DNA of 64,000 nucleotides from an uncultured Methanobrevibacter sp. (GCA_900320515.1 ONSJ01000019.1:1-64000), one strand, 5' to 3'. Shown: positions 1 to 11,688, numbered from the stretch's first letter. Notes: a model not told the origin generated them from the letters alone. Numbers and translations are program-made.

Positions 1-3000
1 GAAACATATGATGTAAAAGGAAACTTCCAATTAAATGCAGATGTTGCCGGTGAAGAAGTGACTTATGCCGAAGGTATTGTCATCGATAAGAATATAATCA
101 TTGACGGTCATGGGCTCACAATTAACGCAACCGATGCTAATGGAAATAAAGTAAGAATTTTCAAAATTACAAATGGGGCAACTGTAACCTTAAAGAATAT
201 CATATTGGCTGGAGGTTCTGCTGACAACGGTGGAGCTATCCTTGTCGGTGATGGAACTTTAAATTTAATTGGTGTTGCTTTCATTGAAAATACTGCAACA
301 AACGGCGGTGCGGTCTATTCAGTTGATGGTATTGTTAATGCAATAAACTCTACTTTTGCAAATAATTCTGCAACTTCTTCAAGTGCTCTTCATATAGAAA
401 AAGGTACCATAGAAGGCTCTATTTTTGAAGGTAATTCTGCTGGTGCAGTAACTCTCGGAAATGATGCTAGTGCCAATTATAATGTATTCTTTAACGCACA
501 GACAGTTTCTGGAACTGGTAATTTCGATTATAACTGGTGGAAAACCAACAATCCTGAAAATGTTGGTGTAACATTAAATAATTGGATTGTTATGAACGTC
601 ACAAATGATGATACCTTGATTAAGGTCTCATTAAGCACTTTAAACAATGGTGTAAACGCTCCAAATCCTGAAAAATTACCTGCATTGCCTGTCACTGTTT
701 CTTGGGATGATGTTGTGAAGAACTCAAATCTTGAAAGAGGTATTGCAACTGCTGAATTTGATAAGATTGTTACCTATGATTCAAATTATAATGTTTCAGT
801 AAAAGTTTTAGATGTTGAGGCAAACTACACTTTAAAACCAATCGATTCTGATTTTAATAATTTCGCTCAATTAGACTCTAAAATTAAAGATGCTAATGAA
901 AATGATGTCATTGATTTGGAAAAAGGAGTCAAATTAAATGATGTAAATATTAATGAAGAATCTACTTATAAAAACGGTATTGTAATTGATAAAAGCATTA
1001 CAATTGACGGTCATGGGCTCACAATTAACGCAACCGATGCAAATGGAAATAAGGTTAGGATTTTCAACATTGCAAATGCTGATGTGACCTTGAAAAACAT
1101 GATTTTGACAAGCGGATCTGTTGCTGCTCCTGGTGGTGCGGCCATTTACATTGGCGGAGGGTCATTGACTTTAATCAATGTGACTGTCATTGACAATAAG
1201 GTAACAGCTTTAACCGGTGCGGCATTATCAGCCAATAATGCGCAAGTGACTGTTATAAACAGTAGTTTTATCAACAATACCCTAACTAAAACAGACTATA
1301 CTGGTTTAGGTGGAGGGGCTGCTATTTACTTAAACGGCGGTTCATTAAATGTGGATAATTCATTATTCGAAGGAAATGCATATAGTGGATACTCTTATTC
1401 ATCTTCCAGTGTAGGTGGTGGAGGTGGAGCAATCTATACCACAACCGCTACTACCAACATCATGAACTCCAGATTCATTAGAAATTCAGCTTTCAGGACA
1501 GGAGGTAATGGTGAACTTGTTGCTGGAGCTTTATTAATTAAAACCGGTGTTTTAAAAGGAAATATTTTTGAAGGAAACACCGCTACTTCCGCTCCAAACA
1601 CCATGAGAGTAACTGATGCTGATGCCATTGTCAATTATAATGCATTTGTAGGAACTTCTGCTCAAACCGTTGGCGGATCTGCAGACTACCAAGCTAATTG
1701 GTGGGGTACCAATGACCCTCAATCTGTTGGCGTAACATTGGCAAATTGGATTGTGATGGATTTCTATAATGACGGTAAAGACATTTATGCTACTCTCACC
1801 ACATTAAATGACGGCACTGAAATTTCTAATCCTGAAGCACTGCCTGTAAGGGAGTCAATATTTACTTGGGAAGATACTCCTCATGTGGTCAATACTACCA
1901 ATGGTGTTGCACATGTCAAATTTGATAAGGAAATAATTGCCGGAATTGCTTATGAATCTACAGCAAAAATCGATTCACAGACATTAAGCTTATCTATCAA
2001 ACCGGAAATAACAAGTATTTCAATTACCGAAGTTGTCAATACAACATATGGTTCTAATGGTACTATTAAATTTGTTGTAACCGGTGTAGAGGGTTTTGAC
2101 CCTAGTGGTGATATTTCATTATGGCTTAATGATACATTATTTACTGTACCATTTAATAATGGTGAATGGAATTTGGCTGTTGGGGATAATTTAGATGGTG
2201 GAGTATATGACATTTACTTCAAATATAACGGTGATCAATATTACACTGACACTATTAAGGAAAAATCATCATATCAGTTCAAAATTAGTAAAAATGATCC
2301 TTTGGTAAATGTTACATATAAAAATTCAACTTATTTGGGATTGGATACAACTGTTACTGTTGATTTAACAGGCAATAATATTTATCCAACAGGTAATGTA
2401 ACTATTAATATTGATGGTAAAAACATTACTGCTAAAATAAATAAAGGACAGGCATTTATTCCTATCGGATCAGATTTAAACATTTCAAAAGATTATTACT
2501 TTACCGTTATCTACTCAGGGGATAATGTATTCAATCCGTTTGAAACTCAGCCATATATTCTAACTGTTTTAAAATATGATACTAACGTAACTGCAGAATT
2601 GTCAAAAGCCACAATTCCAATTGGAGAAAACATTACAATATCAGTTACAATAACTCCTCAAGGTGTTGAGATAGAAGGGGGAGACGGACCACTGTATACA
2701 TTGGATAAAGATTCTCCTGCAGACATGTTATCTGAATTAGGATATCTCACACAATCCTCTCCTGCACCTACTGCCTCAATAACCAGTTCCGGAGTCGCAA
2801 TTATCAGTTCTGGAAATGGTGATAATAGATATGTAGCGCTTCCAGTCAAAGGCAATTCAATTGAATTCAAATTTATTAGTTCAAATAAAAATAAATTTAC
2901 AATTTGCACATACAACCCTAATACCGAGTTCAATAAACTATCCTATACTCCTTTAACATACCTTGAATGGGCTTATAGTAAATGGAAATGCAAACCTCCA

Positions 3001-6000
3001 TCAGGAAATGCTATTACTCTTGGTTATACAACCGCTCCTGCTAATGGGGACACATTTAAAGCAACTATTGAAGATGGTAAGATATATTACTACATAAATG
3101 ATGCATTGATTACTTCCACAGCATATTCCTATTCTGAAGCATACTTCGGATTTAGAATATTTGCACAGGGCACTAATGTAGTAGATCAAATAGCTGTTTA
3201 TGGTGAAGGGCAATCTGGTTCAACCTATGTTCCTGATGTTGTCCCGACAGGTAATGTGACTGTTAAAGTTGGTGAAATAACTAAAGAGGTTCCTATTGCA
3301 GACGGTAAAATTAATCTGACATTAGGTGATGTCTTGGATGAAGGAATATATGATGTTGAAATCTCATACGGTGGAGACGGTTATTATAATCCTAGCTTCA
3401 ACAACACTCTCAAATTAGAGGTTAAAAAAGTATTTTATAATGCCACAATTGACATTAATTCTCCAGATGAATGTGAATTGGGTAAAAATATTACAGTATC
3501 TGTTGGAATCGCCGGCCATGAGGGTTTACCTCTTACCGGTGAAGTCACTGTCAAAATCGGCGACATTGTCAGGAAATTTGAAGCTAGTGCTGGTGTATTC
3601 ACTATCGATGTCGGTTCTAATTTCACCGCAGGAAAATATGAAATTTCAGTATACTATGAAGGTGATAATAATTACTTTAACAAATCTTCCAATTCCACAT
3701 TCACAATTAGTCAGGAAACCCCTTCATTGAACATAACTACTAGCGAGACAATAGTGTTTGTTGGTGGTGATGCTATGGTGTACATTAAAGTAACTCCTGT
3801 AAATGGTGTTATTCCAACAGGCAATGTGACTGTGAAAGTAAACGGATTATCTGAAGAACTTAATTTGGATAATAATGGTCAAACTAGTTATAATGTTGGT
3901 GAATGGTTAGTTAAAGGTTCAAATGATGTTGAAATAACTTATAATGGTGATGTGAACTATAAAACCATTTCAGAAACTTTAACTTCAGCATTTAATGTCA
4001 CTGATATTGTGTATGTTAACGCAACTGTAGGTGATGATGAAAATGGTGATGGATCTGGTGAAAACCCATTCAAATCAATTAAAAAAGCATTTTCAGTCTT
4101 GAAAGGAAATGGAACAATCGTTCTTAATGGTTTATTCAAAGGATCAGATAATGTCGGTCTCACATATTCCTCCTCAAAAATGATTAATGTGGACATAATT
4201 GGTAATGACGCAGTTATTGATGCAGAAATGCCTGAAACATCACTGTTTACATTCAATAAGGTAAATGTTCGTTTCATTAATGTAACATTTAATAATCTAT
4301 CCTCCATTAGTACAACATATGGATGTCTTGTAAATGTTGTCGATGCAGATTACTTGGATTTCATCAACTCCACAGTTAACAATATGTTTGTTAAAAACGG
4401 TAAATCCGGTGCAATATACCTGCAAGACTATGACGTCAAATTAACCATTTCAAATTCCAAATTCGACAATTTGGCATCATATGGAAGATTTGGACTCATT
4501 TCAACAAATAGTGTAAATCAAGGATTGAGCAATGCTCGCAATGAAATTTTCATCGATAACTCTTCATTCAGTAATTTCTTGGCATATGCTAACATGTTAA
4601 TTGAAAGTTCCAGAGGATTCGGTGCAGGTGCTAGTGCAGTCATTACAAATTCAATATTCACTAATATGAAAGGAACACAAGCGACATATTCCAGTTTTGT
4701 ACAGTCAAAATCTCTCAACATGTCAAACTGTATCCTATATGATTTGGATTTCAACACCAGATGGACCTGGATTGATATTGGTGAAGGTAATCTGGATTAT
4801 AACTTCTGGTCATCAAACGACCCTGACTTCTCACACCTTTCAGTCAAACCGAATAACTGGATTGTAATGACCTGGAATAATGAAAGCACAGTATTCACAG
4901 TCACTTTAAACACTTTAAATGACGGCAGTGCTTATGATAACATAACCTCATTGGATATTCCTGTAGCTTTCTCTGATAATCTCAATTCCAGTGCTGATAA
5001 ATTGGATGAAAACGGAGTTGCCAATGCAACATTGGAAAAACAATTGAAAGTAGGTGAAAAGGTAAGCGCTACAATCGGCAGTTTAACAATGTCATTATCA
5101 TTCAAACAGGACATTGAAAATATCACAAGCGCTGTTGATGACGCCGTTAGATGGGAAAACGGAACAATAACCATTAATGTAACTGGTAGGGATGATGTTA
5201 TTCCTACTGGAAACGTGACAGTTTGGGTAAATGATGTTCCATATACTGTTGATTTAACTGACGGTGTTGCTGCTTTAAATGTTGGTGATGATTTGGCGGT
5301 TGGAAACTATATTTCAAAAGCCCAATATAATGGCGATGTAAACTATTTCGGCAGTGATGTAATTGAATTCGTTTTCAATGTTGAAAAAACAAATGTGGAA
5401 GTTTCAACCGTTGTAAAATCAATCGAATATGGTCAAAAACAAGTTATTGCATTAGCCTTAAGTTCAAATAAGGCAACAGGTAACTTTACCGTTTTAATCA
5501 ACAACAAACCATATGCCGTTTATGTAAATAATCCTGAACTTGATTTGGGCATTTTGAACGCTGGTGAATATGAGGTTGACGTAACATACAATGGTGATGA
5601 AAACTTTAATGTCGCAAACAATAAAACATCATTTACCATATCTAAAAAGTCAATTGCTCCATTGATCAATTTCAATGAAACAATTAAAGTGGGTGAAAAT
5701 CAAACAATTGAACTTATATTCTCTGAGTATGATGAAGATGCTGCAGTCAAATTGGAAATCAATGGAAACATTAAAGTCCAACCGATTTCTGAAGGTAAGG
5801 CAATATTCATCATATCTGACTTAAAAGAAAATGTCTATCCGTTCAATGTAACTTATGAAGGTACCAATTATGCTATGGGTGCAATTTCACAGGTTTTCGA
5901 AGTATCTAAAACCTCTTTAGAAATTAGTGCTCGTTCAATCAACGCTTCTGCAGGAAACAATGTATCAATCATCATTTCAGGCATTCCTGAAGATGCAACA

Positions 6001-8238
6001 GGTATTGTTGTAGTTTCAGTTGATGGAACTTCTTATGGCACTAGTTGGGTTGATAGTGAATATGTGGCCGTCATTCCTGCATTAAAAGTTGGTGAAAATA
6101 CTGCAAGTGTAACTTTCAAAGGTGATGAAAAATATGAACCTGCAAGCACTTCAGTTGATTTCACTGTAACGGAATTAAACGTGGCTGTAAAAGTTGATGT
6201 TGAAGCTGAGATAACTAAAGATTCAGCTATAATAATTTCAGCACCTGATGCAACTGGTGAAATGACTGTAATTGTGGATGATGAAGTAAAAACAATACCT
6301 ATCATAGATGGTAATGCAAGTTACTCACTTGAAAATGTTTCATATGGTGAACACAGTTTGGTTGTAATCTATAATGGTGTGGTTTCTCATGTCGGTTCAT
6401 TTGTAATTGATAAACTTGATGCTAACATTAGTGCAAGTGCTGAACCGATTCATGTTGGTGATGTGGCTCAGATTATTGTCACCGTTAATGAAACTGCCAA
6501 TGGTTCTGTTGTTGTTGACGGTAAGTATTACGGCGAAATTGATGGTGGTATTGCTGTTATCAGCATTCCTGATTTGACTAATGGAACATACGTATTTTCA
6601 GTCAAGTATTCCGGTGACGATGTATTTGCTGAGGATGAAACAACCGTAACTGTAGTGGTTGACAAATTCGAAATCACTCCTAAAATCGGTGTCGAATCAA
6701 TCGAACTTGGCGAGGACGCATTCATCGAAGTTACCGTATCCAATGCTACTGGCAATGTCACATTCTATGTTGACGGTCAAGATCCGAAAACTGTGGAACT
6801 GAAAGACGGTTACGCAAATATTTGGGTATTTGATTTGACTAACGGAACATACAATGTTAAAGTGGTATACTCCGGTGACGACACATATTATGGAAGTGAA
6901 GCAACAGCCGAATTTGAAGTATCCTATGAAATAGATATTGACAGCGACTCAGTTTACGGCGAAGATTCTATTATTATGATTAACTTGCCGTACGGAGCTA
7001 CAGGTAATGTGACCGTAACTATTGACAATGAAACATTCAAAGCAACTGTTGAAGATGGTTTTGCACATGTTAATGCATCTGCATTAGATTATGGCAGTCA
7101 CGAAATCACTGTAAGCTACTCCGGTGACGACAAATATCCTGCAAAAACAGTTTCCAGTGAAATCAATGTCGAGGCTAATATTGACATTCCCGATGAAATC
7201 CCATACAATGGCGGTGAAATCTCCATTAAGTTACCAAATGACGCAACAGGTAATGTAACAGTAACAATTGATGATAATGAGACTGTTGTAGTTCCTGTTG
7301 TAAACGGTACTGCCAACATCCCATTAGACAACTTATCCATGGGAGAACACGAAATATCAGCAGTATACTCCGGAGATAAAAAGTATGCTGCATCCGGTTC
7401 AAGCTCTGATGTGGTTGTCACTCCGGATATCGGTGTTCCTGATGAACTAACCACCGGAGATAATGTGGTATCAATTGACTTGCCTAGCGATGCGGGAGGT
7501 AATCTGACTGTTAATGTTGATGGTAATGAAATAACTGTTCCTGTCGTGAACGGTGCTGCAAGTGTGCCTATTTCAAATTTAACTGCAGGTCAACATGATA
7601 TATCCGTAAAATACTCTGGTGACGGCAAATATGATGCATTCACTAAACAAATGTCTGCAAACGTTGCTAAAGCAACTCCTTCATCCAGTGTGGATAATCC
7701 TGAAACCATTACTGCAGGAAAAGCATCCAGCGTAAATATTAATTTACCTGCCGATGCAACAGGAATAGTTTTAGTTGATGTGGATGGCAATAAATATTAT
7801 GCAAATGTCCAAAATGGTGTTGCAAAAGTGGATATTGCCGGTTTAACTGCAGGAGATAAGCAATTGACTTATAACTATCTTGGTGATTCCAAATACAATG
7901 CATTCACTGGATCCACCACTCTAAAAGTTGTAAGTGAACCTGTTCCTCCGGTTAAGGATAAAATCGTTTTAACTTCCAAAAACGTGAAAGTTAAAAAATC
8001 TGCTAAAAAACTTGTGTTGAAGGCTACATTAAAAGTAAATGGCAAAGCGGTTAAAGGTAAAAAAATAACCTTTAAGTTCAAAGGTAAAAAATACACTGCA
8101 AAAACCAATAAGAACGGTGTAGCTAAGGTCACCATCAAGAAAAAAGTTATTAAAAAACTTAAAAAGGGTAAAAAATACACAGTTAAAATTACCTACTTGA
8201 AAAAGACCATTAGTAAGGAAATTACTGTTAAAAAATAG
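1..8238 (+). CDS. Giant adhesin-like surface protein, 5'-truncated by window edge
   Basis: The reading frame is open from base 1, so the true start and signal peptide lie upstream. About 2745 residues are visible. The first ~650 residues are two beta-helix units rich in N, G and T, each ending in an NWW/NWIV element. Ig-like repeats with Y(S/N)GD and PTGNVTV signatures follow. A globular insert interrupts one Ig repeat (about 2676-3230). A second beta-helix starts at about 4009 with VYVNATVGDD and NPFKSIKKA, then about ten more Ig-like repeats. The last ~90 residues are a lysine-rich Ig-like domain. Methanobrevibacter genomes carry many such adhesin-like proteins, assumed to be surface-exposed and to bind cells or polysaccharides. 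The basic tail may hold the protein to the wall, which is inference. A hairpin terminator overlaps the stop. Confidence 0.9.
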   Translation, partial: ETYDVKGNFQLNADVAGEEVTYAEGIVIDKNIIIDGHGLTINATDANGNKVRIFKITNGATVTLKNIILAGGSADNGGAILVGDGTLNLIGVAFIENTATNGGAVYSVDGIVNAINSTFANNSATSSSALHIEKGTIEGSIFEGNSAGAVTLGNDASANYNVFFNAQTVSGTGNFDYNWWKTNNPENVGVTLNNWIVMNVTNDDTLIKVSLSTLNNGVNAPNPEKLPALPVTVSWDDVVKNSNLERGIATAEFDKIVTYDSNYNVSVKVLDVEANYTLKPIDSDFNNFAQLDSKIKDANENDVIDLEKGVKLNDVNINEESTYKNGIVIDKSITIDGHGLTINATDANGNKVRIFNIANADVTLKNMILTSGSVAAPGGAAIYIGGGSLTLINVTVIDNKVTALTGAALSANNAQVTVINSSFINNTLTKTDYTGLGGGAAIYLNGGSLNVDNSLFEGNAYSGYSYSSSSVGGGGGAIYTTTATTNIMNSRFIRNSAFRTGGNGELVAGALLIKTGVLKGNIFEGNTATSAPNTMRVTDADAIVNYNAFVGTSAQTVGGSADYQANWWGTNDPQSVGVTLANWIVMDFYNDGKDIYATLTTLNDGTEISNPEALPVRESIFTWEDTPHVVNTTNGVAHVKFDKEIIAGIAYESTAKIDSQTLSLSIKPEITSISITEVVNTTYGSNGTIKFVVTGVEGFDPSGDISLWLNDTLFTVPFNNGEWNLAVGDNLDGGVYDIYFKYNGDQYYTDTIKEKSSYQFKISKNDPLVNVTYKNSTYLGLDTTVTVDLTGNNIYPTGNVTINIDGKNITAKINKGQAFIPIGSDLNISKDYYFTVIYSGDNVFNPFETQPYILTVLKYDTNVTAELSKATIPIGENITISVTITPQGVEIEGGDGPLYTLDKDSPADMLSELGYLTQSSPAPTASITSSGVAIISSGNGDNRYVALPVKGNSIEFKFISSNKNKFTICTYNPNTEFNKLSYTPLTYLEWAYSKWKCKPPSGNAITLGYTTAPANGDTFKATIEDGKIYYYINDALITSTAYSYSEAYFGFRIFAQGTNVVDQIAVYGEGQSGSTYVPDVVPTGNVTVKVGEITKEVPIADGKINLTLGDVLDEGIYDVEISYGGDGYYNPSFNNTLKLEVKKVFYNATIDINSPDECELGKNITVSVGIAGHEGLPLTGEVTVKIGDIVRKFEASAGVFTIDVGSNFTAGKYEISVYYEGDNNYFNKSSNSTFTISQETPSLNITTSETIVFVGGDAMVYIKVTPVNGVIPTGNVTVKVNGLSEELNLDNNGQTSYNVGEWLVKGSNDVEITYNGDVNYKTISETLTSAFNVTDIVYVNATVGDDENGDGSGENPFKSIKKAFSVLKGNGTIVLNGLFKGSDNVGLTYSSSKMINVDIIGNDAVIDAEMPETSLFTFNKVNVRFINVTFNNLSSISTTYGCLVNVVDADYLDFINSTVNNMFVKNGKSGAIYLQDYDVKLTISNSKFDNLASYGRFGLISTNSVNQGLSNARNEIFIDNSSFSNFLAYANMLIESSRGFGAGASAVITNSIFTNMKGTQATYSSFVQSKSLNMSNCILYDLDFNTRWTWIDIGEGNLDYNFWSSNDPDFSHLSVKPNNWIVMTWNNESTVFTVTLNTLNDGSAYDNITSLDIPVAFSDNLNSSADKLDENGVANATLEKQLKVGEKVSATIGSLTMSLSFKQDIENITSAVDDAVRWENGTITINVTGRDDVIPTGNVTVWVNDVPYTVDLTDGVAALNVGDDLAVGNYISKAQYNGDVNYFGSDVIEFVFNVEKTNVEVSTVVKSIEYGQKQVIALALSSNKATGNFTVLINNKPYAVYVNNPELDLGILNAGEYEVDVTYNGDENFNVANNKTSFTISKKSIAPLINFNETIKVGENQTIELIFSEYDEDAAVKLEINGNIKVQPISEGKAIFIISDLKENVYPFNVTYEGTNYAMGAISQVFEVSKTSLEISARSINASAGNNVSIIISGIPEDATGIVVVSVDGTSYGTSWVDSEYVAVIPALKVGENTASVTFKGDEKYEPASTSVDFTVTELNVAVKVDVEAEITKDSAIIISAPDATGEMTVIVDDEVKTIPIIDGNASYSLENVSYGEHSLVVIYNGVVSHVGSFVIDKLDANISASAEPIHVGDVAQIIVTVNETANGSVVVDGKYYGEIDGGIAVISIPDLTNGTYVFSVKYSGDDVFAEDETTVTVVVDKFEITPKIGVESIELGEDAFIEVTVSNATGNVTFYVDGQDPKTVELKDGYANIWVFDLTNGTYNVKVVYSGDDTYYGSEATAEFEVSYEIDIDSDSVYGEDSIIMINLPYGATGNVTVTIDNETFKATVEDGFAHVNASALDYGSHEITVSYSGDDKYPAKTVSSEINVEANIDIPDEIPYNGGEISIKLPNDATGNVTVTIDDNETVVVPVVNGTANIPLDNLSMGEHEISAVYSGDKKYAASGSSSDVVVTPDIGVPDELTTGDNVVSIDLPSDAGGNLTVNVDGNEITVPVVNGAASVPISNLTAGQHDISVKYSGDGKYDAFTKQMSANVAKATPSSSVDNPETITAGKASSVNINLPADATGIVLVDVDGNKYYANVQNGVAKVDIAGLTAGDKQLTYNYLGDSKYNAFTGSTTLKVVSEPVPPVKDKIVLTSKNVKVKKSAKKLVLKATLKVNGKAVKGKKITFKFKGKKYTAKTNKNGVAKVTIKKKVIKKLKKGKKYTVKITYLKKTISKEITVKK
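100..137 (+). repeat. Exact 38-bp direct repeat inside adhesin (copy 2 at 1003-1040)
   Basis: Bases 100-137 and 1003-1040 are identical, and both flanks stay similar. Each copy codes for the IDGHGLTINATDANGNK stretch at the head of a beta-helix unit. This marks a ~900-bp module duplication, and such repeats could support recombination between modules. Confidence 0.85.
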
Positions 8239-8268
8239 AGATTTTTAATCTCTATTACTTTTTTTATT
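8236..8268 (+). terminator. Hairpin plus T-tract after adhesin
   Basis: The arms TAGAGATT (8236-8243) and AATCTCTA (8247-8254) are perfectly complementary around a 3-nt loop and are followed by a T-rich tract. The stem begins on the stop codon of the adhesin gene. Confidence 0.75.
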
Positions 8269-8472
8269 TTTTCATGTAGATTACTCAATTTAAAATAACT
8301 GTTTTTCAATCATCGATTAATTATTTGCAATGTAATCTAATTTATTCATATAGTTGCTTTCAACACACCTACTTTAATTAATCGTATCTTCAAGAATATG
8401 CATGGAAAAATCTGTCCTTGAAATCGTATTGGTGATGAAAAATATTTCACAAAAAAATAGTAAAGAAAGTAA

Positions 8473-8488
8473 ATTAGTGTTGACTAAT
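8473..8488 (-). terminator. Short hairpin after dnaJ
   Basis: ATTAGT and ACTAAT pair around a 4-nt loop immediately after the dnaJ stop. On the minus strand a T-rich stretch follows. This is a plausible end of the chaperone transcript. The 235 bases between the adhesin stop and this point hold no gene I can support. Confidence 0.45.
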
Positions 8489-9637
8489 CTACTCCATTGC
8501 ATCCTTGACCCTGTCAAAGAGTCCTCTTTTGACCTGCTTGATTTCGTCTCCGCTTATTTCAGCGAACTGCTTGAGCAAGTCCTTCTGTTTTGAATTTAAT
8601 TTTTTAGGAACTACAACATTGACGGTAACGTACATGTTTCCTCTACCCTTGTGCCTGACGGAGTTCATACCTTGGCCTCTTAGCTTGAATACTGTACCGC
8701 TTTGTGTTCCTGGAGCAATCTTGAACTCAACCTCTTTTCCCTCGATGGTAGGTATGCTCAAGACATCACCCAATGCCGCTTGAGGGAAGCTCACTTGCTG
8801 TTCCATGTAAATGTGGTCGCCTTCACGGGTGAATTTCTTATCTTTTTTGACATGCACTGTCACTATTAAATCCCCTTCAAGGCCTGCAGCTTCACCGCAG
8901 TTTCCTTCGCCGGAAACCCTCAGGTGATTGCCTTCATCAACACCTTCTGGAATTTCGATTTTGATTGTTTTTGTTTTTCTTTTGCTTCCTTTACCGTGGC
9001 AGTCTTCACATGGGTCGGTAATTATCTTACCTGTTCCTCCACATTCTCTGCATGGTCTTACGTTAACCATTTGGCCTAGGAAAGTGTTGCTGACTTCCTT
9101 GATTTGGCCTGTTCCTCCACATGTTGAACATGTTGCCGGATCAGAGCCAGGCTTTGATTTGGAACCGTGGCAAGTCGGACATAATTCGCTTCTTGTAATC
9201 TTGATTTCCTTTTCACAGCCTTGGAATGCCTCTTCAAGAGTGATAGGAACTTCTGTATAAATGTCTGAGCCTCTTTGAGGACCGGTTCTGCCTCCTCCTC
9301 TGGATCGGCCACCTCCTCCACCGAAGAACATGTCGAATATGTTTCCGATGTCGAATCCCTGGAAAATGTCGTCGAAGTTCACGTTCTGATAGAAATCTTC
9401 AGCTGTAAATCCATCCATTCCCGCATGACCGTACTGGTCATACCTTTGACGTTTTTCATCATCAGACAAGACAGCGTAGGCTTCACTTACTTCTTTAAAC
9501 TTATCTTCTGCATCTGGTTCATCACAAACGTCTGGATGGTATTTTCTGGCTAATTTACGATAAGCTTTTTTAATTGTTTTCTCATCGGCGCTTTTGTCAA
9601 CGCCTAAAACTTCATAATAATCTCGCTTGTCTGCCAT
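8489..9637 (-). CDS. dnaJ: Chaperone protein DnaJ (Hsp40)
   Basis: Co-chaperone that stimulates DnaK ATPase activity and delivers unfolded proteins. The 382 residues have the full type I layout: a J domain with HPD at residues 34-36, a Gly/Phe-rich linker (about 90-120), four CxxC zinc-binding repeats ([32 protein letters not shown]) and the C-terminal substrate-binding domain. The start is ATG with AAGGTGA just upstream on the minus strand. It lies 132 bases downstream of dnaK on the same strand, so it may be read through or have its own promoter in the AT-rich gap. Bacterial-type DnaKJ-GrpE in a methanogen is known and usually explained by old horizontal transfer. Confidence 0.98.
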   Translation of the reverse strand: MADKRDYYEVLGVDKSADEKTIKKAYRKLARKYHPDVCDEPDAEDKFKEVSEAYAVLSDDEKRQRYDQYGHAGMDGFTAEDFYQNVNFDDIFQGFDIGNIFDMFFGGGGGRSRGGGRTGPQRGSDIYTEVPITLEEAFQGCEKEIKITRSELCPTCHGSKSKPGSDPATCSTCGGTGQIKEVSNTFLGQMVNVRPCRECGGTGKIITDPCEDCHGKGSKRKTKTIKIEIPEGVDEGNHLRVSGEGNCGEAAGLEGDLIVTVHVKKDKKFTREGDHIYMEQQVSFPQAALGDVLSIPTIEGKEVEFKIAPGTQSGTVFKLRGQGMNSVRHKGRGNMYVTVNVVVPKKLNSKQKDLLKQFAEISGDEIKQVKRGLFDRVKDAME

Positions 9638-9769
9638 TTGTTCACCTTAAAAAAAATAATAAATAGAATAAATAATAGTTTTATTTTAATTGTTAGTTTA
9701 ACTATTTTTTTTGATTCTGATTCTGATTTTGCATTAACCTAACAATCCAATAAAACTGTATTATTTAAT

Positions 9770-11647
9770 CTAATCGTCTTTTACTTCATAGTCTGCATCT
9801 ATTGTGTCATCATTGCTGTTGTCGCCAGCACCTGCATTAGGGTCAGCTCCTGCTTGTTGTTGAGCTTGTGCTTCTGCCTGTGCTTGTTGGTAGATTTTAG
9901 CACCAATTTCCTGAACTACATTGGATAGTTCATCGGACTTTGCTTTAATGGCATCAACGTCATCGCCAGCTATGAGTTCTCTTAATTCAGCTACAAGTCC
10001 TTCGACTTTAGTTTTTTCATCTTCAGATACTTGATCTTTGAGTTCATCTAAGGTTTTTTCTGAAGTGTAAATTAATGAGTCTGCATTGTTTCTGATTTCG
10101 ATTTCTTCTTGTCTTTTCTTATCTGCTTCAGCATTCATTTCCGCTTCTTTGATTTTTTGTTCGATTTCCTCATCGGACAGTTTGGTGGAAGAGGTAATGG
10201 TAATTGCCTGTTCTTTACCTGTTCCTTTGTCTTTAGCGGTTACATTGATGATACCGTTTGCGTCAATATCAAAGGTTACTTCAATCTGTGGAACGCCTCT
10301 TGGTGCAGGTGGAATTCCTACGAGTTGGAAACGTCCGAGTGAAGTGTTGTCTGCTGCCATTTTCCTTTCACCTTGAAGAACGTTGATGTCTACTGAAGGC
10401 TGGTTGTCGGCAGCTGTGGAGAATACCTGGCTTTTCTTGGTAGGAATGGTGGTGTTCCTTTCGATTAAAGTGGTTGAAACTCCACCTAAGGTTTCGATAC
10501 CTAAGGATAATGGGGTAACGTCTAAAAGAACGATGTCTTTGATTTCACCGGCCAATACTCCTCCTTGAATTGCAGCACCCATGGATACACATTCCATTGG
10601 GTCGATACCACGTTCGACTGGTTTTCCTATGAATTTTTCCACATATTGCTGTACGATTGGCATTCTGGTAGGTCCACCGACTAAAATGATTTTGTCGATT
10701 TCTGATTTGCTCATTTTAGCATCATCTAATGCTTGTTGCATTGGTTTTCCTGATTTTTCGACAATTGAATCGACGAGTTCTTCTAATTTTGCTCTTGTAA
10801 GTGAAATGATTAGGTTTTTAGGGGTTCCGTCAGTTCCCATTGCAATGAAAGGTAAGTTTACTTCAGTGGTTGTGGTTGTGGACAATTCGATTTTTGCCTT
10901 TTCAGCAGCTTCCCTTAACCTTTGTACTGCTTGGTCGTTGTCCATCAAGTCAATGCCTTCTTGTGATTTGAACTCATCAGCAAGGTATTTGATTAATACG
11001 TTATCCATATCGGTACCACCGAGTTGGGTGTCTCCGCTGGTGGATCTTACTTCAAACACTCCTCCACCGAATTCCATGATGGTTACGTCTAAGGTACCTC
11101 CACCTAAATCGTATACCATGATGTTCATGTCATCCTCTTCGGATTTGTCAAGACCGTATGCGAGGCTTGCTGCGGTAGGTTCGTTTACGAGCCTTACTAC
11201 ATCCAGTCCTGCGATTGTTCCTGCATCTTTTGTTGCGGTCCTTTGGTTGTCGTCAAAGTATGCAGGTACGGTAATTACAGCCTTTTGGATAGGTTCTCCG
11301 AGGAAGGTTTCAGCATCTTTTTTGATTTTTTGCAAGATGAAAGCGGAAATTTCCTGTGGAGAGTATTGTTTTCCGTTTACGGTAACCTTGTGGTCGGTAC
11401 CCATGCTTCTTTTGATTGCTGAAATGGTGTTTTCAGGGTTTGTTACTGCCTGTCTTCTTGCAGGTTCACCGACAAGCATTTGACCGTCATCGGTAAATGC
11501 AACGTAACTTGGGAATGATTTTCCGTATTGGCTTGCACCTTCTGCAGAAGGGATTGTGGTTGGTTTTCCTCCTACAAGCACAGATGCGGCTGAGTTACTT
11601 GTACCTAAATCAATTCCAATAATTTTTTCTTTTTTAGTATCAGACAT
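9770..11647 (-). CDS. dnaK: Molecular chaperone DnaK (Hsp70)
   Basis: ATP-dependent folding chaperone working with DnaJ and GrpE. The N-terminal phosphate-binding motif [12 protein letters not shown], the middle ATPase motifs ([39 protein letters not shown]) and the substrate domain ([12 protein letters not shown]) are all present. The C-terminus is a Q/A-rich linker followed by an acidic tail ([13 protein letters not shown]). I take the ATG at 11647 as start: an in-frame GTG nine bases upstream is itself part of the ribosome-binding sequence AAGGTGAT. grpE ends 41 bases upstream on the same strand, so grpE and dnaK are probably co-transcribed. Confidence 0.98.
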   Translation of the reverse strand: MSDTKKEKIIGIDLGTSNSAASVLVGGKPTTIPSAEGASQYGKSFPSYVAFTDDGQMLVGEPARRQAVTNPENTISAIKRSMGTDHKVTVNGKQYSPQEISAFILQKIKKDAETFLGEPIQKAVITVPAYFDDNQRTATKDAGTIAGLDVVRLVNEPTAASLAYGLDKSEEDDMNIMVYDLGGGTLDVTIMEFGGGVFEVRSTSGDTQLGGTDMDNVLIKYLADEFKSQEGIDLMDNDQAVQRLREAAEKAKIELSTTTTTEVNLPFIAMGTDGTPKNLIISLTRAKLEELVDSIVEKSGKPMQQALDDAKMSKSEIDKIILVGGPTRMPIVQQYVEKFIGKPVERGIDPMECVSMGAAIQGGVLAGEIKDIVLLDVTPLSLGIETLGGVSTTLIERNTTIPTKKSQVFSTAADNQPSVDINVLQGERKMAADNTSLGRFQLVGIPPAPRGVPQIEVTFDIDANGIINVTAKDKGTGKEQAITITSSTKLSDEEIEQKIKEAEMNAEADKKRQEEIEIRNNADSLIYTSEKTLDELKDQVSEDEKTKVEGLVAELRELIAGDDVDAIKAKSDELSNVVQEIGAKIYQQAQAEAQAQQQAGADPNAGAGDNSNDDTIDADYEVKDD

Positions 11648-11688
11648 AATTATCACCTTATTTTTTTTAATAGATTATTTAATAAACG

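Noticed and set aside
100-1040. CRISPR array or insertion sequence in repeat-rich adhesin DNA
   Set aside because: Repeats are long, codon-phased modules with no regular spacers, inverted ends or transposase gene.
8440-8462. GTGATGAAAAATATTTCAC as an operator
   Set aside because: Only four bases of each arm pair and it lies downstream of both neighbouring genes, so it is not convincing.
8402-8593. 63-residue frame on the plus strand
   Set aside because: It overlaps the 3' end of dnaJ, has no ribosome-binding site and shows no family resemblance.
9076-9321. Frames on both strands inside dnaJ and dnaK (for example 10581-11483, 300 codons)
   Set aside because: They are shadows of highly conserved chaperone genes and have no own start signals.
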